From assembly GCF_902459665.1 (NCBI RefSeq), contig NZ_CABPSL010000017.1:1-64000 (forward strand): a stretch of DNA of 64,000 bases, read 5' to 3'. This DNA is from Pandoraea cepalis. GTDB lineage: Bacteria > Pseudomonadota > Gammaproteobacteria > Burkholderiales > Burkholderiaceae. Position 1 is the first letter of the stretch. Every line of letters begins with the position of its first letter. Positions 45,297-54,242 of this stretch are shown here, in pieces. Both the position numbers and the translations under genes were made by a program. The notes beneath the pieces are model-generated. The model saw only the letters and a program-made list of their open reading frames with translations, was not told where the DNA came from and did no database searches.

Positions 45297-46214
45297 ATGC
45301 CGCCTCGCTCGCCGTGCGCCATCCTGACGCGCCCCGACGGACAAGCCCATGCGCTTGCCCGCGCGTTGCGCGCAGAAGGCATCGACACGCTGGCATTCCC
45401 GCTGCTGCACATTGCCGCGCAGGCCGACCCGGACACGTTGGCGGCGCTTGATCGCGCATTGCGCTCGCTGGCGTCCTACGCGCTGGCGGTGTTCGTCTCG
45501 CCCAACGCCGTGACGCATGGCCTGGCTCGGCTGGCGCTTCTGGCATCCCTCGATCATCGAACGAGCGACGACCGCACCGATGTCGGCATCCACGTGGGCG
45601 ACTTGTGGCCCGCGGCATTGCCGGTGGCCGTGGTCGGCCCAGGGAGTGCGCAGGCGCTGGCCGACGCCGGCATCGCCGCGCCACGACATCGGGTGATCGT
45701 GCCGCCGGGCGGTCCGGCGGCACGGTTCGACTCGGAAGCGCTCCTCGCGCAACTCGACCTCGCTTCGCTGGCAGGGCGCCGCGTATTGATCGTGCGGGGC
45801 GACGGCGGTCGCGAACTGCTGGCCGACACCTTGCGCGCCCGTGGCGCGCAGGTGGACCTCGTCAGCGCCTACACGCGTCGTGCGCCCGCGCCGGACGCCG
45901 CCGCGTGGGCCGCGCTGGAAGCCCGGCTGGCTTCGCCGGAGCGTTGCGCCTGGGTGCTGACCAGCTCCGAGGCAGTGCGTCATCTGGCCACGCAGCTCGC
46001 TGCGCGCTACGGCACGCGCGATGGCATCCACACGCCGGGCACCCCGCAGGTGCTGGCCCAAATCCTGGCGGCGCGGTGCTTTACGTCGCATGTACGCATC
46101 GCAGATGCCGCGCGGGCTGCGGGGTTTGATAGGATTACGCAATGCGCGCCCGGCGACGAGAACTTGTTGGCGGCACTCAAAACATGGGCGGATCCCATTC
46201 AAGTCAAAGCATGA
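45297..46214 (+). CDS. hemD: Uroporphyrinogen-III synthase
   Basis: Cyclises hydroxymethylbilane with inversion of ring D. Sequence conservation in this family is low; visible marks are AILTRPDGQAHALARALRAEG (about 7-27), YALAVFVSPNAV, VAVVGPGSAQALADAGI, GRRVLIVRGDGGRELLADTLRARGAQVDLVSAY (in parts) and WVLTSSEAVRHL. The ATG gives 305 residues and has GGTGGGG just before it. A TTG overlapping the hemC stop (TTGA) would add 27 residues and couple the two genes. The hemX start overlaps its stop by 4 bases. Confidence 0.87.
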   Translation: MPPRSPCAILTRPDGQAHALARALRAEGIDTLAFPLLHIAAQADPDTLAALDRALRSLASYALAVFVSPNAVTHGLARLALLASLDHRTSDDRTDVGIHVGDLWPAALPVAVVGPGSAQALADAGIAAPRHRVIVPPGGPAARFDSEALLAQLDLASLAGRRVLIVRGDGGRELLADTLRARGAQVDLVSAYTRRAPAPDAAAWAALEARLASPERCAWVLTSSEAVRHLATQLAARYGTRDGIHTPGTPQVLAQILAARCFTSHVRIADAARAAGFDRITQCAPGDENLLAALKTWADPIQVKA

Positions 46215-47374
46215 CGACAGATAATCGCGTTCCCGAGTCTTCCCAGAACCCGTCGGCGTCGACCGGCCCGGCGGCGTCGAATGCAACCACGGCCGGCGGT
46301 GCCCCCTATGGCACGACGGGGAGTCCGCCCGCATGGCAGCCGCCCGAGCCGCCGCCTCGGCGTCGAGGGTCGGGGGCCGCGCTGCCCTGGCTGCTCTTCG
46401 TGCTCGTGTCGGCCGGGGCCGGCATCGGCGGCTGGTCGCTGAACCAGAAGCTCGACCGCGTGCAGCAGGAAATGGCGCGCCGTCAGCAGACGGGCGACGC
46501 ACAGGTCATGCAGGCGCAGGTGCGAACGGCGCAGGCACTCGACAATCAGCGCGATCTGCAAAACCGGCTCACGGCGCTCGAAGGGCGGGTGTCCGATTCG
46601 CGCAGCCAGCAGGCCGCACTCGAACAGCTCTATCAGGATCTGGCGCACAACCGAGACGAATGGGTGCTCGCCGAGACCGAACAGATCGTCACGAGTGCGA
46701 ATCAACAATTGCAGCTCACCGGCAACGTTCGCGGCGCGCTGATTGCGCTGGAGGGTGCCGATGCTCGCCTGGCGCGCTCCGGCGCACCGCAGCTCGCGGG
46801 CGTGCGCGACGCGTTGAAGAAAGACATCGACCGGCTCAAGGCCGTGCCGGCGGCCGATTTGCCGCAACTGACCGGCAAGCTCGATCAGGCGATTGCCATG
46901 GTCGACACGTTGCCGTTGCAGGCCGAGGAGCGGCGCGTCGACCCGACGTCGACGGCGGGGGGCGCGGCCGGTGCGGGCAGCGTGAGCGAAGCGGGCTGGA
47001 TCGCGACGTGGCATCGCCTGTCCGCGGAGATGCTGGGCAGCCTCAAGCAACTGGTGCAGGTCCGCCGGTTGGACGACCCGGACGTCATGCTCGTGGCGCC
47101 GGAGCAGGGCGCGTTCCTGCGGGCGAATCTCAAGCTGCGCCTGCTCAATGCGCGACTGGCGCTGCTTGCGCGCAACGCGTCTGCTGTGCATAGCGACGTG
47201 GTGGTCGCGGAGGCCGCGCTCGATAAGTATTTCGACGCCAAGTCGCGTCGCATCGCCGCCGTGAAAACGTTGCTCGACCAGGTCGACGCGGGTTCGCGCA
47301 CGATCGAACTGCCGACCCTTGACGCCAGCCTGACCGCCATCGGTCAGGTCAAGGACGTCAAGGACAAGCCGTAA
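46211..47374 (+). CDS. hemX: HemX-like membrane protein (not a methyltransferase)
   Basis: 387 residues: a Ser/Ala/Pro-rich N-terminus of about 55 residues, one membrane helix (GAALPWLLFVLVSAGAGIGG, about 57-76), then a coiled-coil periplasmic region (VRTAQALDNQRDLQNRLTALEGRV, EQLYQDLAHNRDEWVLAETEQIV) and a helical HemX domain. Databases often label such proteins uroporphyrinogen-III C-methyltransferase, but the SAM-binding domain of that enzyme is absent. Position between hemD and hemY is the usual one. Function in haem synthesis is unproven. Confidence 0.9.
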   Translation: MTTDNRVPESSQNPSASTGPAASNATTAGGAPYGTTGSPPAWQPPEPPPRRRGSGAALPWLLFVLVSAGAGIGGWSLNQKLDRVQQEMARRQQTGDAQVMQAQVRTAQALDNQRDLQNRLTALEGRVSDSRSQQAALEQLYQDLAHNRDEWVLAETEQIVTSANQQLQLTGNVRGALIALEGADARLARSGAPQLAGVRDALKKDIDRLKAVPAADLPQLTGKLDQAIAMVDTLPLQAEERRVDPTSTAGGAAGAGSVSEAGWIATWHRLSAEMLGSLKQLVQVRRLDDPDVMLVAPEQGAFLRANLKLRLLNARLALLARNASAVHSDVVVAEAALDKYFDAKSRRIAAVKTLLDQVDAGSRTIELPTLDASLTAIGQVKDVKDKP

Positions 47375-47384
47375 GGAGCCGGGC

Positions 47385-48557
47385 ATGCGAGGACTGATCT
47401 GGTTGACGCTCCTGTTCGCCGTCGCCGCCGGCTTTGCCGTGCTGGCGACATTCAATCACGGACAGGTGGTGATGCTCGTGCCACCGTACCGTGTGGACGT
47501 ATCGCTGAACCTTTTTGTGCTGGCGTTGCTGGCCTTGTTCGTTGCGCTGTACGTCGTCATTCGTATTCTGCGCAACATCTACAAGATGCCGGAGCGCGTG
47601 GCCGCTTACCGCAATCGCCAACGCAGCCGTCGCGCGAACATCGCGTTGCGCGATGCCGTGGCGAATCTCTTCGCGGGTCGCTACACGCGGGCGGAGAAAG
47701 CGGCGCGCGAAGCTGCCGAGCAGGACGACAATCGCGGCGTGGCGGCGATCATCGGGGCGCGCGCGGCGCATCGTATGCGCGAGTTTGCGCGTCGCGACAG
47801 CTGGCTGGCCGAAGCGCAGGGGGCGAACCTCGAAGAGGCGCGTCTGTTGCAGACGGCGGAGTTGCGCGTCGATACCCGTGATGCGGAAGGGGCGCTCGAA
47901 GCCCTGACCGAGATGCGGGCGCAGGGCGCGCGCCGCATGCAGGCGCAGTTGGTCGCCCTGCGGGCACATCAACACCTGAAGCATTGGCCCGAGGTCCTGG
48001 CGCTGCTCAAGGTGCTGGAAAAGCGCGAAGCGCTGCATCCGGCGCTGGCGGCCAAGCTCAAGCAGACGGCCAGCGAGGGCATTCTGCGCGATCACCGCCA
48101 CGATGCCGACGCGCTGCTCAAGTGCTGGAATGAATTGCCGGCCGATGCGCGTACGTCGGCGCGCATCGCCGATGTCGCGGCGGAGTTGCTGATTTCGCTC
48201 GACCGCCTGCGCGAGGCGCGCGATATCGTCGAGGCCGCGCTGGCCGAGCACTGGGACCCGCGCCTGCTGCGCCGCTATGCCGATTGTGCCGGCGGCGATG
48301 CCCTGCCGCTCATCCAGAAGGCCGAGGCGTGGCAGCAGCGACATCCGAACGATCCCGATCTGCTCTTCGCACTGGGCAAGCTATGCCAGCACCAGCGGCT
48401 GTGGGGCAAGGCGCAGACGTTCCTCGAAGGGGCACTGCGTCATACCGACGACCGGCATCTGCAACAGCGCGTGCATCTGGCGCTGGCGCAACTCTTCGAG
48501 GGGCTCGAACAGATGGAACTGGCCAACCGCCACTATCGGGCCTGCGCGAGCGCGTAA
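47385..48557 (+). CDS. hemY: HemY-like TPR membrane protein
   Basis: 390 residues. Two membrane helices at the N-terminus (LIWLTLLFAVAAGFAVLATF, about 3-22, and LNLFVLALLALFVALYVVIRIL, about 42-63), then helical tetratricopeptide-like repeats to the end (for example LRAHQHLKHWPEVLALLKVLEKREAL and ARDIVEAALAEHWDPRLLRRYA). It belongs to the proteobacterial HemY_N family and is distinct from the protoporphyrinogen oxidase also called HemY. It lies 10 bases after hemX. Likely a scaffold for late haem synthesis, by inference. Confidence 0.9.
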   Translation: MRGLIWLTLLFAVAAGFAVLATFNHGQVVMLVPPYRVDVSLNLFVLALLALFVALYVVIRILRNIYKMPERVAAYRNRQRSRRANIALRDAVANLFAGRYTRAEKAAREAAEQDDNRGVAAIIGARAAHRMREFARRDSWLAEAQGANLEEARLLQTAELRVDTRDAEGALEALTEMRAQGARRMQAQLVALRAHQHLKHWPEVLALLKVLEKREALHPALAAKLKQTASEGILRDHRHDADALLKCWNELPADARTSARIADVAAELLISLDRLREARDIVEAALAEHWDPRLLRRYADCAGGDALPLIQKAEAWQQRHPNDPDLLFALGKLCQHQRLWGKAQTFLEGALRHTDDRHLQQRVHLALAQLFEGLEQMELANRHYRACASA

Positions 48558-48568
48558 ATGGCTGGCGG

Positions 48569-48586
48569 GCGAGCCGTCAGGCTCGC
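48569..48586. terminator. Small hairpin between convergent hemY and MFS genes
   Basis: GCGAGCC and GGCTCGC arms with a 4-base loop, no T-run. Position between convergent genes is the main support. Confidence 0.4.
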
Positions 48587-48590
48587 ATCG

Positions 48591-50099
48591 TCATTCGATG
48601 GCCGTTGCTTCGTTCCCCGAACTCTGACGTAACGGCAGTTCCGGCAAGCGGCCGAGCGCGACGATGGCCAGCGCGGCAATGAGGGCGCTACCGCCGAAGA
48701 AGGCGCCGAAGGCGAGCCGGACATGATCTTCCATCCCGGGCGGTGCGCCGCCTGGGCGAAGGAAGTCGGTCAGTTCGCGCGGTGCGCCGCCGTCTGCCGA
48801 GACCAACAGCCCGACGATGAGCGCGCCGAACATCGCGACGCCGATCATCCCGCCGAGCGCCCGGAAGAACGCGTGTGCGGCCGTCGCAATGCCGATGTCG
48901 CGCGGTGCGACGGCATTTTGCGTCGCCACGGTCATCACCGGCATGGCCGAGCCGAAGCCGATCCCCACCAGTCCGAGACACAGCCCCACGACCCAGAGCG
49001 GCAGTGACTGCACGCCGAGCGCAATCGTCGTCAGTCCCAGCAACGCCACGGGCAGGCCGATCTGTGGCGGACGCTTGTAATGCCCCGTCGCGCGCATGTA
49101 ATGTCCCGCGCTGAGCGCCCCCACCACGATGCCCAGCAACGGCAGGATCAGCATCAGCCCCGAACGGCTGGCCGATTCGCCGCGCTGCAACTGAAGATAA
49201 AGCGGCACGTAGATCCCGATACTGATGTTGACCATCATCACAAGCACGGCCATCGTCGATGTCATCCGGAACACCGGATTGGCAAGCAACGCCACCGGTA
49301 GCAATGGCTCGCGCACCGCCCGCTGGTGACGCAGGAAGATCGCCGCCACGATCACGCTCGCGGCGAGCAGGCCTGCGATGGGCATCGACACCCAGGCGTA
49401 GCGATGTCCGCCCCACGTGAGCGCCAGCAGCAGGCAGACGGTCGCGGCGATGAGCAGCGCCGACCCGAGATAGTCGATGCTGGGTTTGCCCTCGCGACGG
49501 GGCAGGTGGCGCAGTGCGCGGTCGCTCAGGTAGATGGCGAGCAGGCCGAGCGGGAGATTGATCCAGAAGATGAGCGTCCAGTTCAGGTACTGAGCGAATA
49601 CCCCGCCGGTGATGGGACCCGCCACGCCGGAGACGGCGAACATGCCGGAGATATATCCCTGATATCGGCCGCGCTCGCGCGGCGAGACAATATCCGCGAT
49701 CACGGTATTGGACAGCGCGATGAGGCCGCCCCCGCCCAGCCCCTGCACGCCGCGCGCCACGATCAGCGCAAGCATGCTCGGCGCCAGCGCGCACAGCACC
49801 GACCCCACGAGGAAAACGGCCACGCTCACGGCGATGACGACGCGTCGTCCGAACAGATCGGACAGCTTGCCGACGATCGGGGTGATGGCCGTGGATGAGA
49901 GCAGATAAGCGGTGACGACCCACGACACGGCGTCGAAGCTACCGAGGTCTCGGGCGATGGTCGGCAGGGCGGGCGCGACGATGGTCTGGTCGAGCGAGCC
50001 CAAAAACATGATGAGCAGCAGGCCGGAGAGGATCGACTTGACCTCGGTGGGGGTGAGCGAGACGCCGGCCGGCGTCGTCTGAGAGTCGTTGGCGGGCAT
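48591..50099 (-). CDS. MFS drug-efflux-type transporter (DHA2/EmrB-QacA family, 14 TM)
   Basis: 502 residues with about fourteen hydrophobic helices. Motifs: LDQTIVAPALPTIARDLGS (motif D1-like, about 31-49), GKLSDLFGRRVVIAVSV (motif A, about 75-91), RGVQGLGGGGLIALSNTVIADIVSPRERGRYQGYISG (in parts) and SGVAGPITGGVF (motif C, antiporter signature). It predicts proton-coupled export of drugs or metabolites. No membrane-fusion or outer-membrane partner is beside it. The start is chosen by family length; no Shine-Dalgarno is visible, and a terminator-like hairpin ends only 16 bases before the ATG. Confidence 0.9.
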   Translation of the reverse strand: MPANDSQTTPAGVSLTPTEVKSILSGLLLIMFLGSLDQTIVAPALPTIARDLGSFDAVSWVVTAYLLSSTAITPIVGKLSDLFGRRVVIAVSVAVFLVGSVLCALAPSMLALIVARGVQGLGGGGLIALSNTVIADIVSPRERGRYQGYISGMFAVSGVAGPITGGVFAQYLNWTLIFWINLPLGLLAIYLSDRALRHLPRREGKPSIDYLGSALLIAATVCLLLALTWGGHRYAWVSMPIAGLLAASVIVAAIFLRHQRAVREPLLPVALLANPVFRMTSTMAVLVMMVNISIGIYVPLYLQLQRGESASRSGLMLILPLLGIVVGALSAGHYMRATGHYKRPPQIGLPVALLGLTTIALGVQSLPLWVVGLCLGLVGIGFGSAMPVMTVATQNAVAPRDIGIATAAHAFFRALGGMIGVAMFGALIVGLLVSADGGAPRELTDFLRPGGAPPGMEDHVRLAFGAFFGGSALIAALAIVALGRLPELPLRQSSGNEATAIE

Positions 50100-50115
50100 G
50101 CGGATCTTTGGGAGC

Positions 50116-50149
50116 AAAAAACAGGCCGTCCCGGCAAGGACGGCCTTTT
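50116..50149 (-). terminator. Terminator / possible attenuator before the DHA2 transporter gene
   Basis: On the minus strand GGCCGTCC and GGACGGCC pair over 8 bp (6-base loop), then TGTTTTTTG. The plus strand also has TTTT after the stem. It ends the upstream MFS gene and sits 16 bases before the next ATG. Confidence 0.75.
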
Positions 50150-50267
50150 CGATGCGAAATATATTACTCCCAACGGATGGCCACGGTGGCGACCCGGCCA
50201 GCGGCCCCATGGCGGGGCGGTCTTGCCCGGCGAGATGCGGTTTCGTCAGCCGATCCCGCCGTACCCG

Positions 50268-51584
50268 TCATTGGTTGACGAGCCGCGCGGGCACGGCCAG
50301 CGTAAGCAGTCCGCCCAAAATCATGAAGATCGTGAGCAGGAACATGCCGCTGTTGGTGCTGTGCGTGGCGTCCTTGAGAAAGCCGATCAGGTACGGGCCC
50401 ACGAAACCGGCCAGATTGCCCAGCGAGTTGATCATCGCGATACCGGCCGCGGCGGCGGTGCCGCCCAGAAAGGCCGTGGGCAGGCTCCAGAACAGCGGTA
50501 GCACGATCATGATGCCCATCGTGGCCAGCGTCAGGGCGACCATGGCGAGCTGGGTGTTGTGGCTCCAGGTCGTCGACAGGAACAGGCCGATAGCGCCAAC
50601 GAACGCCGGAATTGCAATGTGCCAGCGACGCTCGCCGCGCAGATCGGAGCGACGCCCGACCACGACCATCGCGATCACCGAGAAGAAATACGGAATCGCC
50701 GTAAGCAGGCCGATTTGCAGCGGATCGGTCACGCCCGTGCCCTTGATGATCGTCGGCAGCCAGAAACCAACACCGTACAGGCCGATCACGAACGAGAAGT
50801 AGATCAGGCTCATCATCCACACGCGGGGGCTGGAGAACACCCGGCGCAGCGGCAGGTCTTCCTTGCTGAGCACATCGCTGGCGATGTTGCGCTCGAGCAT
50901 CGACTTCTCGGCATCGTTGAGCCATTTGGCGTCGCGAATGCGGTCGTCGAGCACGACCAGCACGATCAGCCCGATCACCACCGACGGGATCGCTTCGATC
51001 AGGAACATCCATTGCCAACCGGCAAGGCCATTCACGCCGCTCATATCCTTGAGGATCCAGCCCGAAAGCGGTCCGCCGATCAGGCCGGACAACGCCACGG
51101 CCGTCATGAACCAGGCGGTCATGCGTCCGCGCCGCGAGGCCGGATACCAGTAGGTGATGTACAGGATGATGCCGGGGAAGAAACCCGCCTCGGCCACGCC
51201 GAGCAGGAATCGCATGATGTAGAACATCTGTGGCGAGGTGACGTACATCGTCGCGCCCGAGATGATGCCCCACGAGATCATGATGCGCGCGATCCACACG
51301 CGGGCGCCTACGCGATGCAGGATCACGTTGCTTGGCACTTCGAAGAGGAAGTAGCCGAAGAAGAAGATGCCCGCGCCGAGACCGAACACGGTCTCGGAGA
51401 ATTGCAGGTCGCCGACCATCTGCAGCTTGGCGAAGCCGACGTTGACCCGGTCGAGATACGCGACCACATAGCACAGCAGTAGAAACGGAATCAGCCGCCA
51501 GCCGACCTTGCGGTAGGTGGCCGCTTCAAAGTCGGCCGACGACGCATCGGTCATGGGCGAGGGGGGCGTGGGAACGCTGTTCAT
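50268..51584 (-). CDS. MFS transporter, anion:cation symporter (ACS) family
   Basis: 438 residues with about twelve hydrophobic helices. Family marks are RLIPFLLLCYVVAYLDRVNVGFAKLQM (in parts, about 30-56), LGAGIFFFGYFLFEVPSNVILHRVGAR and MRFLLGVAEAGFFPGIILYITYWYP (in parts), typical of importers for hexuronates, galactonate, tartrate, phthalate or other organic acids. It lies 93 bases downstream of the SDR gene on the same strand, as if part of the aldehyde dehydrogenase-SDR unit. The substrate is not determinable from sequence. Confidence 0.9.
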   Translation of the reverse strand: MNSVPTPPSPMTDASSADFEAATYRKVGWRLIPFLLLCYVVAYLDRVNVGFAKLQMVGDLQFSETVFGLGAGIFFFGYFLFEVPSNVILHRVGARVWIARIMISWGIISGATMYVTSPQMFYIMRFLLGVAEAGFFPGIILYITYWYPASRRGRMTAWFMTAVALSGLIGGPLSGWILKDMSGVNGLAGWQWMFLIEAIPSVVIGLIVLVVLDDRIRDAKWLNDAEKSMLERNIASDVLSKEDLPLRRVFSSPRVWMMSLIYFSFVIGLYGVGFWLPTIIKGTGVTDPLQIGLLTAIPYFFSVIAMVVVGRRSDLRGERRWHIAIPAFVGAIGLFLSTTWSHNTQLAMVALTLATMGIMIVLPLFWSLPTAFLGGTAAAAGIAMINSLGNLAGFVGPYLIGFLKDATHSTNSGMFLLTIFMILGGLLTLAVPARLVNQ

Positions 51585-51677
51585 ACGGAAGCTCCTCCGG
51601 TTTGACGTGGTGTTGTCTGTCGTTATGGTGTGAGTGCGACAACTACGGGATTACCGACTGCAAAAACGATGGGTCGA

Positions 51678-52436
51678 TCAAATGCAGCGTCCGCCGTCGA
51701 CCTCCAGGCACACGCCGGTGATGAATGCGGCGTCGTCGCTGGCGAGGTAGAGACAGGCGTTGGCAATGTCCTGCGGCGTGGAGAAGCGCCCGAGCGGAAT
51801 CCCGGCGAGGAATTTGGCGCGGTTCTCGGGGGTGTTCGGCACGCCCATGAATTCGGCAGTCAATCCGGTATCGCCGATGACGGGGTTGACGCAGTTCACG
51901 CGGATGTTCTTCGGGCCGAACTCGGCGGCCATGGCCTTGCTCGCGGTAATCACGGCCCCTTTGCTGCCGTTGTACCAGACGAGTCCCGGACGTGGTCGCA
52001 CACCCGCCGTCGACGCGATGTTGATCATCACACCGGCGCCGCGCTGCAGGAAGTACGGCATGACCGCGCGCGCACTCCAGAAAATGCTCTTGACGTTCAC
52101 GGCATAGACGCGATCGAACTCGGCTTCGGTGACTTCGAGCAGTGGCTTGTTGCGATGCGTGGTGCCCGCATTATTGACCACGATGTCGAGATGGCCGAAG
52201 CGCGTGACGGCTTCGCCCAGCAGGGTGACGTGATCGTCCTCTCGGGACACATCGCCGCATACGAACGCCGCGCGCCCACCGGCCTTGGCGATGTCCGCGG
52301 CCACGCGCTCTCCGGCCTCGCGGTTCAGATCGTTCACGATGACGGCGGCGCCTTCGCGCGCAAACGTCTTGGCAATGCCCTCGCCGAAGCCGGAACCGGC
52401 GCCCGTGACGATGGCCACTTTCTCTTGCAAACGCAT
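51678..52436 (-). CDS. Short-chain dehydrogenase/reductase
   Basis: 252-residue classical SDR: coenzyme-binding TGAGSGFGEGIA (about 11-22), Asp in VIVNDLNRE suggesting NAD(H) preference, VVNNAGTTH, and the catalytic Ser-Tyr-Lys set in NIASTAGVRPRPGLVWYNGSKGAV (in parts, Tyr/Lys about 155/159). The C-terminus GVCLEVDGGRCI is typical. Related enzymes act on sugars, hydroxyacids or oxoacyl groups. Neighbours (aldehyde dehydrogenase upstream, ACS transporter downstream) argue for a catabolic role rather than fatty-acid synthesis. Confidence 0.92.
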   Translation of the reverse strand: MRLQEKVAIVTGAGSGFGEGIAKTFAREGAAVIVNDLNREAGERVAADIAKAGGRAAFVCGDVSREDDHVTLLGEAVTRFGHLDIVVNNAGTTHRNKPLLEVTEAEFDRVYAVNVKSIFWSARAVMPYFLQRGAGVMINIASTAGVRPRPGLVWYNGSKGAVITASKAMAAEFGPKNIRVNCVNPVIGDTGLTAEFMGVPNTPENRAKFLAGIPLGRFSTPQDIANACLYLASDDAAFITGVCLEVDGGRCI

Positions 52437-52542
52437 GCCTTGTCTCCTGAAGTGCCTGGGGATGGCGAAGCGTCGGACACAGGGCGTGCGCTCGATGCTT
52501 CGCCGCGATCTAGATCAGGGGGTGTGCAGCCGGTCCTGCGAA

Positions 52543-53982
52543 TCAACCGTGCCGGATGGCCACGGTCTTGAGTGTCGTGAAGCCATAGAGAGCTTCGAAG
52601 CCCTTTTCGCGTCCGTGGCCGGAGTGCTTCCTCCCGCCGAACGGCAGCTCCACGCCGCCGCCCGCGCCGTAGTTGTTGATGAAGACCTGTCCCGCGCGAA
52701 TGTCGCGTGCCAGGCGCATCTGGCGTGCGCCATCGCGCGTCCAGACTCCGGCGGCCAGACCGTAGGGCGTGCCGTTGGCCAGCCGCACGGCGTCGGCCTC
52801 GTCAACAAACGGCATGGCGGCGAGCACCGGACCGAACACTTCCTCGCGGGCGAGGCGATGGGCGGCGGGAACGTCGCGCAGGAGCGTGGGGGCCTGATAG
52901 AACCCGGTTTCCGGTGCACTGCCGACGACTTCGCCCTGCGACATCACCGCAATGCCATCGTGCTGCGCTTCGGACAGGAAGTCCCACACGCGTTGCTGCT
53001 GGCGCGCACTGATCAGCGGGCCGAGATCGAGATCGTCCTGCGACGGTCCCACGCGCAGATGTGCGAACGCCTCGGCCAGACGCGCGAGCAGGCGCTCGTA
53101 GGCGTCGCGCTCGATGAGCAGACGGCTGCCGGCGGAGCACGTTTGTCCGGCGTTCTGCACGATGGCATTGACCACGACGGGCAGCACGGCGTCCATGTCG
53201 GCGTCGGCGAAAACGATCTGCGGCGATTTGCCGCCGAGTTCGAGCGTGACGGGCGTATGGTTTTCCGCGGCCATCTGCGAGATCAGCGTGCCGGTCGCTG
53301 GCGAGCCGGTAAACGAGATGTGATCGATGCCCGGATGCCGCGCGAGCGACGCACCCGCCTCGGCGCCGTATCCGGTCACGATATTGAGCGCGCCCGGCGG
53401 CAGCCCGGCGTCGATCGACAGCTCGGCGACGCGCAGCAATGACAGGCAGGCGTCTTCGGCCGGCTTGACAACGCAGGCGTTGCCTGTCGCGAGGGCCGCC
53501 GCCACGCTGCGTCCGAAGATCTGCAGCGGGTAGTTCCACGGAATGATGTGACCGGTCACGCCGTGCGGCTCGCGCACAGTCAACACGGTGAAGCCGGGCT
53601 GGTAGGGGATTGTCTCGCCGTGCAGCTTGTCGGCGGCCCCGGCGTAGAACTCGAAATAGCGCACGATGGCGGCGGCATCGGCGCGCGCCTGCTTGAGCGG
53701 CTTGCCGGTGTCGCGCGCTTCGAGCTGTGCCAATGCCTCGTGATGTTGGGCCAGCACGTTCGCCATTGCGTAGAGTACGCGGCCCCGCTCGGCGGCGCTG
53801 GTGCGGCCCCAGTCGCCGTCGAAGGCCGAGCGCGCCGCTCTCACGGCGCGGTCGATGTCCTCGGCGTCGCCGCGGGCGATCTGGCTAAAGACTTGTCCGT
53901 CGGAAGGATCAACAACGGGAATCGTCGGGCTCTTCGCGGGAGCGACCCATTGGTTGCCGATGAAGTGTGTAGCTTCGGGCAT
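52543..53982 (-). CDS. NAD(P)-dependent aldehyde dehydrogenase
   Basis: 479 residues of the ALDH superfamily: IPWNYPLQIFGRSVAAALATGNACVVKPAE (in parts), ISFTGSPATGTLI, the catalytic Glu in LELGGKSPQIVF, and the nucleophile Cys in QNAGQTCSAGSRLLI (about C282), then EEVFGPVLAAMPF and GGRKHSGHGREKGFEALYGFT near the end. It oxidises an aldehyde to its acid; related enzymes take glycolaldehyde, lactaldehyde, betaine aldehyde or 2-oxoglutarate semialdehyde. First gene of the minus-strand unit, divergent from the FAD dehydrogenase across a 260-bp AT-rich spacer. Confidence 0.93.
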   Translation of the reverse strand: MPEATHFIGNQWVAPAKSPTIPVVDPSDGQVFSQIARGDAEDIDRAVRAARSAFDGDWGRTSAAERGRVLYAMANVLAQHHEALAQLEARDTGKPLKQARADAAAIVRYFEFYAGAADKLHGETIPYQPGFTVLTVREPHGVTGHIIPWNYPLQIFGRSVAAALATGNACVVKPAEDACLSLLRVAELSIDAGLPPGALNIVTGYGAEAGASLARHPGIDHISFTGSPATGTLISQMAAENHTPVTLELGGKSPQIVFADADMDAVLPVVVNAIVQNAGQTCSAGSRLLIERDAYERLLARLAEAFAHLRVGPSQDDLDLGPLISARQQQRVWDFLSEAQHDGIAVMSQGEVVGSAPETGFYQAPTLLRDVPAAHRLAREEVFGPVLAAMPFVDEADAVRLANGTPYGLAAGVWTRDGARQMRLARDIRAGQVFINNYGAGGGVELPFGGRKHSGHGREKGFEALYGFTTLKTVAIRHG

Positions 53983-54069
53983 GACAACGTCACCTCGTGT
54001 GGGGGTGGCCCTCATTATCACTTAACTCGCGAGGGCGTTGACCGTCGCATGCGTCACATCCGCACAAAC

Positions 54070-54165
54070 ACCTAAATTGATCGCATAGTAATTAAAGAGA
54101 TTTTATTGCAATTTTTTATCACCTATCCTTGATCGTAATGAATCGCCAGACGGACATCTGGCGTA
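54070..54165. promoter_or_regulatory. AT-rich divergent control region
   Basis: Part of the 260-bp spacer between divergent catabolic genes. TTGATCG occurs at 54077-54083 and again at 54129-54135, 52 bases apart; an inverted repeat GCCAGA-6-TCTGGC spans 54145-54162. The base composition drops sharply in GC compared with the flanking genes, as expected for promoters and operators. Confidence 0.45.
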
Positions 54166-54242
54166 CCCCCATCGCTCGCCGCCTGCGCTTCTGCGCGCCG
54201 TGGCGACAACGTCGAACGGAAGTATTCAGGAGTCCGCAGGCA

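Noticed and set aside
46211-47374. Uroporphyrinogen-III C-methyltransferase function for HemX
   Set aside because: No SAM-binding motifs of that enzyme; only the membrane-anchored HemX domain is present.
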